From the NCBI GenBank assembly GCA_001298545.1, contig LJCX01000028.1, forward strand, positions 1 through 64,000: a stretch of DNA of 64,000 nucleotides, read 5' to 3'. The position numbers and the translations under genes are program-made. The notes beneath the pieces were generated by a model that worked only from the letters and a program-made list of their open reading frames with translations, did not search any database and was not told where the DNA came from. This document shows, one piece after another, positions 23,566 through 32,227 of the stretch. Numbering within the stretch: the stretch's first letter is position 1; each line of letters starts with the position of its first letter. This stretch comes from Actinobacteria bacterium OV320 (GTDB lineage: Bacteria > Actinomycetota > Actinomycetes > Streptomycetales > Streptomycetaceae).

Positions 23566-24414
23566 CTAGTCGTCCTTCAGCACGAACGACGTCTGTGCCT
23601 TGGCAAACCCCGGCGCCTTCGCCTCCACCAGATACGTACCCGCTCCGGCCAGCCCCGCCGGAGGCGTCGCGCACTCGGGGGCGCTCGGCTTGCGGTCCCA
23701 CTTCACGGGGTACGTGAAGCTGTTCCCGGCCGGCACCCGGTACAGCAGGCTTCCCGCGGTCCTGGGGCAGTCGGCGGACGACCAGTACGCGTCGTCGCCG
23801 TCGGCCTGAGTGATCGTCAACACCGCGGCCTTCGGCCCGAGATCGACCTTGCAGTCGCTCCCCGAGGCGTTCTTCGCGATCAGCTGGAACGTGGGGGTCT
23901 GGTCGGGCGAGTAGGAGTTCTGGACACTGCGCAGGGTCAACGTGACGGCCCCGGCGGTGCAGTTGGGCAGGGTCGTCCCGGCCGGCAGCGTGGTCCCCGT
24001 ACCGCTGCCGCCGCCACTGCCGCCGCTTCCGCTCCCGCTCCCGCTGCCGTTGGCTCCGTCGTCGTTGCTCCCGGCTCCCGCCGAGTCACCGGCCGAGCCG
24101 CCCGACCCGGTGCCGCCGTCCGCGCCCGATCCCGAGCCGGAGCCGGACCCGCTGGAGGTGCCGTCGCTCGACTCGTCGCGGCCACCCGGGTTTTGGCTGA
24201 TCGCGGGCCCCGATCCGGACGGCCCCGGCGTGATGGAGGAGGCGGGATTCTTGCCCCCGCCGCCGTCGGCACCGTTCTTCTTGCCGCCCCCGCCCGAGGT
24301 CACCACCCACAGAGTCAGCAGCGCCAACAAGGCGAACACGGACAGCAGTACGACCCTCCGACGCCAGTAGATGGAGGAGGGAAGCGGCCCGACCGGATTG
24401 CGCAGAGATCCCAC
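23566..24414 (-). CDS. Membrane-anchored extracytoplasmic protein of unknown function
   Basis: The 282-residue protein has a short basic N-terminus (YWRRR), one membrane helix (about 23-41) and a long Gly/Ser/Asp low-complexity linker (about 45-155). It ends in a beta-rich domain with four Cys residues, starting at LPNCTAGAVTLTLRSVQNSY and including GSDCKVDLGP and SSADCPRTAGSLLYRVPAG. This suggests a linker through the cell wall to a disulfide-bonded outer domain of a DUF4232-like or Ig-like kind; no catalytic motif is seen. The GTG start is chosen because TACAGT lies seven bases upstream (leaderless). It is convergent with disA across 23 bases. Confidence 0.8.
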   Translation of the reverse strand: MGSLRNPVGPLPSSIYWRRRVVLLSVFALLALLTLWVVTSGGGGKKNGADGGGGKNPASSITPGPSGSGPAISQNPGGRDESSDGTSSGSGSGSGSGADGGTGSGGSAGDSAGAGSNDDGANGSGSGSGSGGSGGGSGTGTTLPAGTTLPNCTAGAVTLTLRSVQNSYSPDQTPTFQLIAKNASGSDCKVDLGPKAAVLTITQADGDDAYWSSADCPRTAGSLLYRVPAGNSFTYPVKWDRKPSAPECATPPAGLAGAGTYLVEAKAPGFAKAQTSFVLKDD

Positions 24415-24674
24415 GGCGCAAACTGTACGAGAGATCGACGGCTTCGCTGGCCCCACCCGCCGCCAGGATCGCAACTTTTCCGGATCATCATCCCGGAAAC
24501 CGTTTCTCCCGCACCCGTCCTCGGTCCGCGCGGCCGTCCCTCCTTGCCGATCGCACCCGTTGCACCTCTGGCCACGGCCCCGGGCACGCGCGCGTGACGC
24601 GCCCGCGGGACCTCGCCCGGCCGAGTGGCGGTACGCGCGCGTGCCCCGGTCCGCATGGCAGGATCGGAAGGGCC

Positions 24675-25607
24675 ATGACTGCGCCCACGAAGCCCCCGCA
24701 CCGCTCCTCCGCCCGCTCCGACGCCGACGCCACCGCGACGGACCTGCACGCCCCGGTGATCGACTGGTTCGACGAGAACGCCCGCGACCTGCCCTGGCGG
24801 CACCCCGAGGCCGGCGCGTGGGGCGTGATGGTCAGCGAGTTCATGCTCCAGCAGACACCGGTCAGCCGCGTGCTGCCCGTCTACGAGCAGTGGATCGCCC
24901 GCTGGCCGCGCCCCGCCGACCTGGCCGCGGAGTCCCCGGGCGAGGCCGTACGCGCGTGGGGGCGGCTCGGCTACCCGCGCCGCGCCCTGCGGCTGCACGG
25001 CGCGGCGGTGGCGATAACGGAACGGCACGGCGGCGACGTACCGTCGGGGCACGCGCAGCTCCTGGCGCTGCCCGGCGTCGGGGAGTACACGGCCGCGGCC
25101 GTCGCCTCCTTCGCCTACGGGCAACGGCACGCCGTCCTGGACACCAACGTCCGCCGTGTCCTCGCGCGCGCCGTCACGGGCGTGCGGTACCCGCCGAACG
25201 CCACCACGGCCGCCGAGCGCAAGCTGGCCCGCGCCCTGCTGCCCGACGACGAGCCGACCGCCGCGCGGTGGGCGGCCGCGTCCATGGAACTCGGCGCACT
25301 CGTCTGCACGGCGAAGAACGAGACGTGCGTGCGCTGCCCGATCGCGGCACAGTGCGCCTGGCGGCTCGCGGGCAAGCCGGAGCACGAGGGCCCGCCGCGC
25401 CGGGGCCAGACGTACGCGGGCACCGACCGGCAGGTCAGGGGCAAGCTGCTCGCCGTCCTGCGGGACGCGCACACCCCCGTGCCGCAGGCCGCCCTCGACC
25501 GGGTGTGGCACGAGCCGGTGCAACGCGCGCGTGCGCTGGACGGTCTCGTCGCGGACGGACTCGTGGAGCCGCTGCCGGGCGGGCTGTACCGCCTGCCGCT
25601 GACCTGA
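24675..25607 (+). CDS. mutY: A/G-specific adenine DNA glycosylase
   Basis: The 310-residue enzyme removes adenine mispaired with 8-oxoguanine or guanine. The opening PWRHPEAGAWGVMVSEFMLQQT, the HhH motif LPGVGEYTAAAV with the catalytic Asp in LDTNVRRVLAR, and the [4Fe-4S] ligands C-x6-C-x2-C-x5-C in CTAKNETCVRCPIAAQC are all present. The C-terminal NUDIX-like domain is short or absent compared with E. coli MutY (350 residues), as in many actinomycetes. The start MTAPTKPPH is chosen; an upstream in-frame ATG would add unlikely residues. A hairpin at 25647-25675 may end the transcript. Confidence 0.93.
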   Translation: MTAPTKPPHRSSARSDADATATDLHAPVIDWFDENARDLPWRHPEAGAWGVMVSEFMLQQTPVSRVLPVYEQWIARWPRPADLAAESPGEAVRAWGRLGYPRRALRLHGAAVAITERHGGDVPSGHAQLLALPGVGEYTAAAVASFAYGQRHAVLDTNVRRVLARAVTGVRYPPNATTAAERKLARALLPDDEPTAARWAAASMELGALVCTAKNETCVRCPIAAQCAWRLAGKPEHEGPPRRGQTYAGTDRQVRGKLLAVLRDAHTPVPQAALDRVWHEPVQRARALDGLVADGLVEPLPGGLYRLPLT

Positions 25608-25646
25608 CGCACGGTCATTTCACAGGTTCGCGGCTTCATCACCACG

Positions 25647-25675
25647 GCCGTCGGGCTTTTGTCACGCCCGACGGC
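25647..25675 (+). terminator. Hairpin downstream of mutY
   Basis: GCCGTCGGGC (25647-25656) pairs perfectly with GCCCGACGGC (25666-25675) around a nine-base loop. No long U-tract follows. It separates mutY from the sigE promoter region. Confidence 0.65.
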
Positions 25676-25907
25676 TGTACAAATCGCCTCATAGCCGAGC
25701 CATTCAGCCTGTGTCTCTTCCCTAAACCTCTTTCCGTTACACAACCGACGGACAGCTGAGCGCTGGCCGCAGGCTGCCTCGGACAACGCCGTGACAACAC
25801 CTCCGTAGCTTCATTTGCGTACCCGGCAGGACCACGAGGGCTACAGACCACAGGCAGTGAACCGGCGGCGGCAGTCCGCCGGTACGGGGAATCGGAGGCG
25901 GTTGACC
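25676..25907 (+). promoter_or_regulatory. sigE upstream promoter region
   Basis: This stretch of comparatively AT-rich DNA must hold the sigE promoter, which in S. coelicolor is activated by CseB. I cannot pick the -35/-10 with confidence; GTGACA near 25791 is one option. The Shine-Dalgarno GGAGGCGG starts at 25894. Confidence 0.4.
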
Positions 25908-26450
25908 ATGGCACAGGGCGAGGTGCTCGAGTTCGAGGAATACGTCCGCACGCGGCAGGACGCGCTGCTGCGCAGCGCCCGCCGCCTGGTCCCGGACCCG
26001 GTCGACGCGCAGGACCTCCTCCAGACCGCGCTGGCCCGGACGTACGGCCGCTGGGACGGCATCGCGGACAAGCGACTCGCGGACGCCTACCTGCGCCGGG
26101 TCATGATCAACACACGTACGGAGTGGTGGCGGGCCCGCAAGCTCGAGGAGGTTCCGACCGAGCAGCTCCCGGACGCCCGTGTCGACGACTCCACCGAGCA
26201 GCACGCCGACCGCGCCCTGCTGATGGACGCGATGAAGGTGCTCGCTCCGAAGCAGCGCAGCGTCGTGGTGCTGCGACACTGGGAGCAGATGTCCACGGAG
26301 GAGACGGCCGCTGCCCTCGGCATGTCGGCAGGAACGGTCAAGAGCACGCTGCACCGGGCGCTCGCCCGGCTCCGCGAGGAGCTGGAGGCCCGCGATCTGG
26401 ACGCACGCGCGCTGGAGCGTGAGGAGCGGGAGCGTTGCGCGGCGGCCTGA
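25908..26450 (+). CDS. sigE: ECF RNA polymerase sigma factor SigE (cell envelope stress)
   Basis: The 180-residue ECF sigma factor has region 2 (FEEYVRTRQDALLRSARRLVPDPVDAQDLLQ is spread over about 9-39, with YLRRVMINTRTEWWRARK). Region 4 follows (LAPKQRSVVVLRHWEQMSTEETAAALGMSAGTVKSTLHRAL lies within about 110-155). With cseA-cseB-cseC immediately downstream it matches the S. coelicolor sigE operon, where SigE directs the response to cell-wall stress such as lysozyme and cell-wall antibiotics. The TGA overlaps the start of cseA. No classical anti-sigma gene is adjacent; control is by CseB/CseC at the promoter. Confidence 0.95.
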   Translation: MAQGEVLEFEEYVRTRQDALLRSARRLVPDPVDAQDLLQTALARTYGRWDGIADKRLADAYLRRVMINTRTEWWRARKLEEVPTEQLPDARVDDSTEQHADRALLMDAMKVLAPKQRSVVVLRHWEQMSTEETAAALGMSAGTVKSTLHRALARLREELEARDLDARALEREERERCAAA

Positions 26451-27094
26451 CCGAGGCCGGGCCCACACCGGCCCGAAGCACCATCCAGGCGGCGATCACG
26501 GCGATGTCCGTGCTCGCCGCCCTCGCCCTTTTCGTCTCCGCCTGCGCCACCGGCGGCACCGGCGCCCGTGACGAGGGTCCGGCCCACTCCGACACCGTGG
26601 CGGGCGCCACCGCCACCCCGTCGTCCGCCTCCACCGGCCCCCCCGACCGGACGGAGGCGGTCCGGCTGATCAAGGACGACCCGGAGGTCTCGGCCGAGGT
26701 CAAGCGCGAGTTGCAGCCCTGCGTCGGCGACGAGTACCCGGTGGACGTGTCGTACGGCGACCTCACCGGCGGCTCCGGCGACGACATCATCGTGAACGTG
26801 CTCACCTGCGGTGACGTCGTCGGCGTGGGCTCGTACGTGTACCGCAAGGACGACGGCGGCTACCGGAACGTCTTCCGGGCCGAGGAGCCTCCCGTGTACG
26901 CGGAGATGGACCGGGGCGACCTGGTGGTGACCAAGCAGGTGTACGAGAAGGGCGACCCGGTCTCGGATCCGTCCGGTGAGAACGTGATCACGTACCGCTG
27001 GACCTCGGGCCGCTTCGTGAAGGAGTACAGCTGGCACAACGACTACAGCAGCGTGGTCGGTGACCTTCCCACGGTGGCCCCGGAGACCGGCTGA
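26435..27094 (+). CDS. cseA: Lipoprotein CseA, negative modulator of the SigE system
   Basis: The 219-residue lipoprotein has a hydrophobic signal (MSVLAALALF) and a lipobox VSAC with the lipidated Cys37. A Gly/Thr/Ser linker and a mixed alpha/beta domain with two Cys residues (LQPCVGDEYP and VLTCGDVVG) follow. In S. coelicolor CseA is an extracytoplasmic lipoprotein that damps the CseB/CseC response. The frame opens with a TTG at 26435, inside sigE, giving a 16-base overlap; GAGGAG lies upstream of it. A 321-base gap separates it from cseB. Confidence 0.87.
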   Translation: MRGGLTEAGPTPARSTIQAAITAMSVLAALALFVSACATGGTGARDEGPAHSDTVAGATATPSSASTGPPDRTEAVRLIKDDPEVSAEVKRELQPCVGDEYPVDVSYGDLTGGSGDDIIVNVLTCGDVVGVGSYVYRKDDGGYRNVFRAEEPPVYAEMDRGDLVVTKQVYEKGDPVSDPSGENVITYRWTSGRFVKEYSWHNDYSSVVGDLPTVAPETG

Positions 27095-27415
27095 CCTGCA
27101 CCGACGCGACCTGCGGAAAAATCCTGCGCCGGCGTGAACCGATCGGCCCGCTCGTTCCGATCAATGGGTGGACGGGCAGGGGCGGGCAGGGGCGGGCGAG
27201 AGGGGCAGGGACGCGCAAGGACGCGGAAGGACGGACCGCACGGAAGACGGGACATGGATCGCGCGCGAAGTGAACGCTCGGCGTGCTCCATGCGTCCAAG
27301 CAAGGGACACACCCGACAGTTCACCGACAGGTGAGCGACAGGGCGCAGGCGCAAGCCCGTCAGACCGACGGCCCGCACGCACACGAGACCGCATACGAGA
27401 ACTGAGAGCACCGGG
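27095..27415. other. cseA-cseB intergenic region
   Basis: No gene is seen. The stretch has a short GGGCAGGGGCG direct repeat (about 27174-27192) and an AT-richer segment near 27110-27165. In S. coelicolor most cseB message is thought to arise by read-through from sigE, but an additional promoter here is possible. No convincing -35/-10 pair was found. Confidence 0.5.
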
Positions 27416-28117
27416 ATGGCAGACCAGACCCACGTCCTGTTCGTCGAGGACGACGACGTCATCCGCGAGGCCACCCAGCTCGCCCTCGAGCGGGACGGCT
27501 TCGTGGTGACCGCGATGCCCGACGGCCTGTCGGGCCTGGAGGCGTTCCGTGCCGACCGCCCCGACATCGCGCTGCTGGACGTCATGGTGCCCGGCCTGGA
27601 CGGCGTGAGCCTGTGCCGGCGGATCCGGGACGAGTCCACCGTGCCGGTGATCATGCTGTCGGCGCGTGCCGACTCCATCGACGTCGTCCTCGGCCTGGAG
27701 GCGGGCGCCGACGACTACGTGACCAAGCCCTTCGACGGCGCCGTGCTGGTCGCCCGGATCCGCGCCGTGCTGCGCCGCTTCGGTCACGCGGGCGGCGGCG
27801 ACCGCACCGAGCCCGCCGCCTCCACGGCCGGTGGTGTGCTGTCGTTCGGCGATCTGGAGATCGACACGGAGGGGATGGAGGTGCGCCGGGCCGGGCAGCC
27901 GGTGGCGCTGACCCCGACCGAGATGCGCCTGCTGCTGGAGTTCTCCTCCGCTCCGGGCACGGTCCTCTCGCGCGACAAACTGCTGGAGCGGGTGTGGGAC
28001 TACGGCTGGGGCGGCGACACCCGGGTCGTCGACGTCCATGTGCAGCGGCTGCGGACGAAGATCGGCCAGGACCGTATCGAGACGGTCCGCGGTTTCGGCT
28101 ACAAGTTGAAGGCCTGA
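27416..28117 (+). CDS. cseB: Response regulator CseB (OmpR family)
   Basis: The 233-residue regulator has a receiver domain with the acidic pocket (VEDDD, 10-14), phospho-acceptor Asp55 in LLDVMVPG and the conserved Lys in DDYVTKPF. A C-terminal winged helix follows (RVVDVHVQRLRTKIG). As part of sigE-cseABC it should be phosphorylated by CseC on envelope stress and activate sigE transcription. cseC begins 29 bases after its stop, with its own AGGAGG. Confidence 0.95.
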   Translation: MADQTHVLFVEDDDVIREATQLALERDGFVVTAMPDGLSGLEAFRADRPDIALLDVMVPGLDGVSLCRRIRDESTVPVIMLSARADSIDVVLGLEAGADDYVTKPFDGAVLVARIRAVLRRFGHAGGGDRTEPAASTAGGVLSFGDLEIDTEGMEVRRAGQPVALTPTEMRLLLEFSSAPGTVLSRDKLLERVWDYGWGGDTRVVDVHVQRLRTKIGQDRIETVRGFGYKLKA

Positions 28118-28146
28118 GCGGGGCAGGGGGCAGGAGGGTGCGGGGG

Positions 28147-29481
28147 ATGATCCGGCAGCTGGTTCCGGCTCGCAGAGAACGCGTGGGTATCCGTACGGGG
28201 CTGCGGTGGAAGCTGAGCGCGGCGATCGCACTGGTCGGCGCGCTGGTGGCGATCGCGCTCAGCCTGGTCGTGCACAACGCCGCACGCGTGTCCATGCTCG
28301 ACAACGCGCGCGACCTCGCCGACGAGCGGGTCCAGATCGCCCAGCGCAACTACGAGCAGTCGGGGCGGCCGAACTTCCCCAACATCAAGATCGACGACTC
28401 CCGCCTGCCGCCGTCGTTGCGGGAGAAGGTCCGGGAGGGCCGCCGGGCCACCTTCGTCTCCGACCGCACCGGCGGGGTACCGGACATCTGGGCGGCCGTG
28501 CCGGTCAAGGACGGGCACGTGCTGTCCCTGCACACCGGCTTCACCGACCGCAGCACGGACATCCTCAACGATCTCGACCAGGCCCTGGTGATCGGCTCCA
28601 TCGCGGTCGTGCTCGGCGGCAGCGCGCTCGGCGTACTCATCGGCGGGCAGCTCTCGCGCCGGCTGCGCAAGGCGGCGGCCGCGGCGAACCAGGTCGCCAG
28701 CGGCGAGCCGAACGTGCGGGTGCGGGATGCCATAGGCGGGGTCGTACGGGACGAGACCGACGATCTGGCGAGCGCTGTGGACGCCATGGCGGACACGCTC
28801 CAGGAGCGGCTGGAGGCCGAGCGCCGGGTCACCGCGGACATCGCGCACGAACTGCGCACCCCGGTGACGGGACTGCTGACGGCCGCCGAGCTGCTGCCGC
28901 CCGGCCGGCCGACCGAACTGGTCCTGGACCGGGCGAAAGCCATGCGCACCCTCGTCGAGGACGTGCTGGAGGTGGCCCGTCTCGACGGCGCCTCGGAGCG
29001 CGCCGAACTGCAGGACATCGTGCTGGGCGAGTTCGTGGCCCGACGGGTCGCGGCCAAGGACCCGGACGTCGAGGTGCGGGTGGTCCACGAGTCGATGGTC
29101 ACGACCGACCCCCGGCGCCTGGAGCGCGTGCTGTTCAACCTGCTGGCCAACGCCGCCCGGCACGGCAAGCAGCCGATCCAGGTCACCGTCGAGGGCCGGG
29201 TCATCCGGGTCCGCGACCACGGCCCCGGTTTCCCCGAGGACCTGCTCGCCGAGGGACCCAGCCGCTTCCGCACCGGCAGCGCCGACCGGGCCGGGCACGG
29301 ACACGGCCTCGGGCTCACCATCGCGGCGGGCCAGGCCCGAGTACTCGGCGCCCGGCTGACCTTCCGCAACGTACGGCCCGCGGGGGCCCCTGCGCACATA
29401 TCCGCCGAGGGTGCCGTCGCGGTCCTGTGGCTGCCCGAACACGCGCCGACGAACACGGGAAGTTACCCGGTCATGCCGTGA
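28147..29481 (+). CDS. cseC: Sensor histidine kinase CseC
   Basis: The 444-residue kinase has two membrane helices (about 25-43 and 148-167) enclosing a roughly 100-residue extracytoplasmic sensor. It then has a HAMP-like segment, the H-box VTADIAHELRTPVTG with His234, the N-box NLLANAARHG and the G-boxes DHGPGFPE and GHGHGLGL. It senses cell-envelope damage and phosphorylates CseB. ATG 28147 is preferred because AGGAGG (28132-28137) has proper spacing; a GTG nine bases earlier would be too close. Confidence 0.94.
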   Translation: MIRQLVPARRERVGIRTGLRWKLSAAIALVGALVAIALSLVVHNAARVSMLDNARDLADERVQIAQRNYEQSGRPNFPNIKIDDSRLPPSLREKVREGRRATFVSDRTGGVPDIWAAVPVKDGHVLSLHTGFTDRSTDILNDLDQALVIGSIAVVLGGSALGVLIGGQLSRRLRKAAAAANQVASGEPNVRVRDAIGGVVRDETDDLASAVDAMADTLQERLEAERRVTADIAHELRTPVTGLLTAAELLPPGRPTELVLDRAKAMRTLVEDVLEVARLDGASERAELQDIVLGEFVARRVAAKDPDVEVRVVHESMVTTDPRRLERVLFNLLANAARHGKQPIQVTVEGRVIRVRDHGPGFPEDLLAEGPSRFRTGSADRAGHGHGLGLTIAAGQARVLGARLTFRNVRPAGAPAHISAEGAVAVLWLPEHAPTNTGSYPVMP

Positions 29482-29499
29482 CGGCGGACACCGTGCGGC

Positions 29500-29760
29500 T
29501 CGTGACCGGGCGGTGGCGCGCGGTGCGGGGATGAGAGTCGGACGCCCAGCCGAAGTCCTTCGAGAAGCCGAGCTCCTCGCTGCGCCGGCGCTGCGGAGGA
29601 ATCGGTAGGCAGGGCCGGGGTCGGGGCGCCTGGGCGCCTGCTCGAAAGTGCGGTTCTCGTCGCGGGCAAGGTCGCGCGGGTCCTGTTCGTCGCGGACCTC
29701 GCCGTCGGCCCGTCGGCCCACAGCATCGCGTAGCCCCCGGGATCAGGGAGGCGTCTCGGC
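29500..29760 (-). pseudogene. Possible decayed coding remnant between cseC and the MFS gene
   Basis: On the minus strand, protein-like pieces appear in different frames in a plausible order. LWADG-like comes first, then GEVRDEQDPRDLARDENRTF and FEQAPRRPDPGPAYRF, then SEELGFSKDFGWASDSHP. The mixed composition differs from the usual Arg/Pro/Ala shadow frames, which hints at a frameshifted gene or fragment. No complete frame with a ribosome site exists. This is a weak call. Confidence 0.25.
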
Positions 29761-29827
29761 CGACCTGGGCGGTCCTGTCTGTCCCCCTCGGCACCGGGCG
29801 GGCGGCGTCGGTCCGGGCGTACGAAAA

Positions 29828-29866
29828 GCGCAGGCCCCCGGGGCGGACACCGCCGGGGGCCTGCGC
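29828..29866 (-). terminator. Intrinsic terminator of the MFS gene
   Basis: GCGCAGGCCCCCGG (29828-29841) pairs over 14 bases with CCGGGGGCCTGCGC (29853-29866). On the minus strand it is followed by TTTTCG. This is a strong rho-independent terminator placed 15 bases past the MFS stop. Confidence 0.85.
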
Positions 29867-29880
29867 TCATCACAACGCGG

Positions 29881-31464
29881 TCAGACGGCGTCGACCAGGG
29901 GCGGCTGCGTCGCTGCCGCATCGCCGGCCGACTCGCCGTCCTTCTGCGGTCCCGCTCCCTTGAGCGGGACCTCCTTGACGAAGACCGCCGCCACCAGTGC
30001 GGTCACCGCCACCACGGCCCCCAGCAGGAACGCCGAGTGGGTGCCGGCCGACACCGCGTGCTGGTAGGCCTCGCGGGCCGCGACGGGCAGCTTGGCCAGG
30101 CTGGCCGCGTCCAGTTGCGCGGACTGCTCGGTGATCTTCGAACCCAGCGCGCCGGCCCGCTCGGACATGACGTCCTGGACGCGGTTGTTGAACAGCGCGC
30201 CCATGATCGCGACACCGAAGGAGGAGCCGAGCGTACGGAAGAGGGTGGTGGACGAGGACGCGACGCCCATGTCCTTCATCTCGACGCTGTTCTGCGCGAC
30301 CAGCATCGTGATCTGCATGAGGCAGCCCATGCCGAGACCGACGACGGCCATGAACACACCGGAGGTGAGGCGGCTGGTCCCGGTGTCCATGGTGGACAGC
30401 AGGTACAGGCCGATGACCATCGCGACGCTGCCGACCAGCGGGAAGATCTTGTACTTGCCGCTGTTCGTGGTCACCCGGCCCGCCACCATCGAGGTGACCA
30501 GCATGGCGCCGAGCATCGGCAGGAGCAGCAGACCGGAGTTGGTCGCGGAGGCGCCCTGCACCGACTGCTGGTACAGCGGCAGGAAGAGGGTGGCGCCGAA
30601 CATCACGAAGCCGGTGACGAAGCCGATGATCGACATCAGGGTGAAGTTGCGGCTGCGGAAGATGTGCAGCGGCACGATCGGCTCGGCGGCCCTGGTCTGC
30701 CAGAACACGAACCCGATGAGCGAGGCGACGCCGATCCCGATGAGCTCCATGATCCGCGCGGACGACCAGGCGTACTCCGAGCCGCCCCAGGTGGTGACGA
30801 GGACGATGGAGGTGATGCCGACGGTCAGCAGGGTGGCGCCCAGGTAGTCGATCCGCGACTGCGAGCGCTTCCTCGGCAGGTGCAGAACGGCGCTGATGAG
30901 GGCCAGCGACACCACGCCGAGCGGCAGGTTGATGTAGAAGGACCAGCGCCAGCCCCAGTTGTCGGTGATGGTGCCGCCGACCAGCGGGCCACCGATCATC
31001 GCGAGCGCCATGACGCCGGCCATCATGCCCTGGTACTTGCCGCGCTCCCGCGGCGGGATGAGGTCACCGATGATCGCCATGACGCCGACCATCAGACCAC
31101 CGGCACCGAGGCCCTGGATCGCGCGGAAGCCGATCAGTTCGCCCATGTTCTGGGCCATGCCGCTCAGTGCGGAGCCGATCAGGAAGATCACGATCGACGT
31201 CATGAAGGCGCCCTTGCGCCCGTACATGTCGCCGATCTTGCCCCAGATCGGGGTGGAGGCCGCGGTCGCGAGGGTGTACGCGGTCACGACCCACGACAGG
31301 TGCTCGAGCCCGCCGAGTTCGCCGACGATCGTCGGCATCGCCGTGCCCACGATCATGTTGTCGAGCATCGCGAGCATCATCGTGATCATCAGCGCGAGCA
31401 GGACGACCCGCACGCTCCTCGGTGGTTTCTCCGCCTCGGTCTCGACCGTCTTCGTGTCCGCCAT
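29881..31464 (-). CDS. MFS drug exporter, DHA2/EmrB-QacA type (14 TMS)
   Basis: The 527-residue protein has about fourteen membrane helices and the MFS motif A GKIGDMYGRKGAF between helices 2 and 3. Motif C-like glycines occur in helix 5 (MIGGPLVGGTITD). A long loop before the last helix and a polar C-terminal tail are typical of DHA2 exporters. It should expel a hydrophobic or cationic drug in exchange for protons. The start at MADTKTVETE is chosen over a longer form because of GGGGAG upstream. It is divergent from a TetR gene, with three repressor-site copies in the shared region, so it is almost surely drug-inducible. Confidence 0.93.
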   Translation of the reverse strand: MADTKTVETEAEKPPRSVRVVLLALMITMMLAMLDNMIVGTAMPTIVGELGGLEHLSWVVTAYTLATAASTPIWGKIGDMYGRKGAFMTSIVIFLIGSALSGMAQNMGELIGFRAIQGLGAGGLMVGVMAIIGDLIPPRERGKYQGMMAGVMALAMIGGPLVGGTITDNWGWRWSFYINLPLGVVSLALISAVLHLPRKRSQSRIDYLGATLLTVGITSIVLVTTWGGSEYAWSSARIMELIGIGVASLIGFVFWQTRAAEPIVPLHIFRSRNFTLMSIIGFVTGFVMFGATLFLPLYQQSVQGASATNSGLLLLPMLGAMLVTSMVAGRVTTNSGKYKIFPLVGSVAMVIGLYLLSTMDTGTSRLTSGVFMAVVGLGMGCLMQITMLVAQNSVEMKDMGVASSSTTLFRTLGSSFGVAIMGALFNNRVQDVMSERAGALGSKITEQSAQLDAASLAKLPVAAREAYQHAVSAGTHSAFLLGAVVAVTALVAAVFVKEVPLKGAGPQKDGESAGDAAATQPPLVDAV

Positions 31465-31501
31465 GATTGCCACTCCCCTGGGCTCCCCCCGGCCGGCCAC
31501 T

Positions 31502-31599
31502 TACTTGCCGCCCGGCTAGTTCACTACACTGGGAAGGTAGACCTGCAACTAGCCGGGCGTCAAGTAAGTTTCCGCATCTAACTAGCCGGACGGCAAGTA
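31502..31599. promoter_or_regulatory. Three 20-bp TetR operator copies between MFS and tetR genes
   Basis: The sequence AACTAGCCGGRCGKCAAGTA occurs three times: inverted at 31502-31521 (TACTTGCCGCCCGGCTAGTT), then direct at 31547-31566 and 31580-31599. Each copy is itself an imperfect palindrome (AACTxGCC...GGCxAGTA). Copies two and three are 33 bases apart (about three helical turns). Their position covers both divergent promoters, so the TetR protein likely represses both genes. Confidence 0.85.
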
Positions 31600-31628
31600 C
31601 GTTTCGCGGAGACCCGAGGACCACGAGA

Positions 31629-32216
31629 ATGGACGTCACCATGGACGGCACGAAGCAGCAGCGGCGCGGCAACACCCGCCAGCGCATCCAGGACGTCGCG
31701 CTCGAACTCTTCGCCGAGCAGGGCTACGAGAAGACCTCCCTCCGCGAGATCGCGGAGCGCCTGGAGGTCACCAAGGCGGCCCTGTACTACCACTTCAAGA
31801 CCAAGGAAGAGATCATCGTCGGCATCTTCACGGATCTGACAAAGCCGATCGAAGACCTGATCGAGTGGGGCCGGAGCCAGCCGCACACCCTGGACACCAA
31901 GCAGGAACTGGTGCGGCGCTACAGCCGGGCACTCTCCGAGGCGACCCCGCTCTTCCGCTTCATGCAGGAGAACCAGGCCACGGTGCGGGAACTCCAGATC
32001 GGTGACTCGTTCAAGGACCGCTTGCGGGCCCTTCGCGACATCATCCTCGACCCGGACGCCCCCCTCGCCGACCAGGTCCGCTGCGTGAGCGCCATCTTCA
32101 CGCTGCACGCCGGCATGTTCTTCCTGCAGGACCTCGAAGGCGACCCCGAGGACAAGCGCGCAGCCGTCCTCGAGGTCGCCATCGATCTGGTGACGCAGGC
32201 GCATCAAGGCGCCTGA
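31629..32216 (+). CDS. TetR-family repressor of the divergent MFS exporter
   Basis: The 195-residue protein has the TetR helix-turn-helix near residues 15-60 (RIQDVALELFAEQGYEKTSL, then EIAERLEVTKAALYYHFKTK) followed by a helical ligand domain. The ATG at 31629 is preceded by GAGGA; a second in-frame ATG at 31641 is possible. Its position opposite a DHA2 exporter, with three shared operator copies, argues for a local drug-responsive repressor. It is convergent with the M23 peptidase gene across 11 bases. Confidence 0.94.
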   Translation: MDVTMDGTKQQRRGNTRQRIQDVALELFAEQGYEKTSLREIAERLEVTKAALYYHFKTKEEIIVGIFTDLTKPIEDLIEWGRSQPHTLDTKQELVRRYSRALSEATPLFRFMQENQATVRELQIGDSFKDRLRALRDIILDPDAPLADQVRCVSAIFTLHAGMFFLQDLEGDPEDKRAAVLEVAIDLVTQAHQGA

Positions 32217-32227
32217 TCACCTCGGCG

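Noticed and set aside
28138..28146. GTG start for cseC nine bases upstream of the chosen ATG
   Set aside because: AGGAGG at 28132-28137 would leave almost no spacing to this GTG; the ATG at 28147 is spaced normally.
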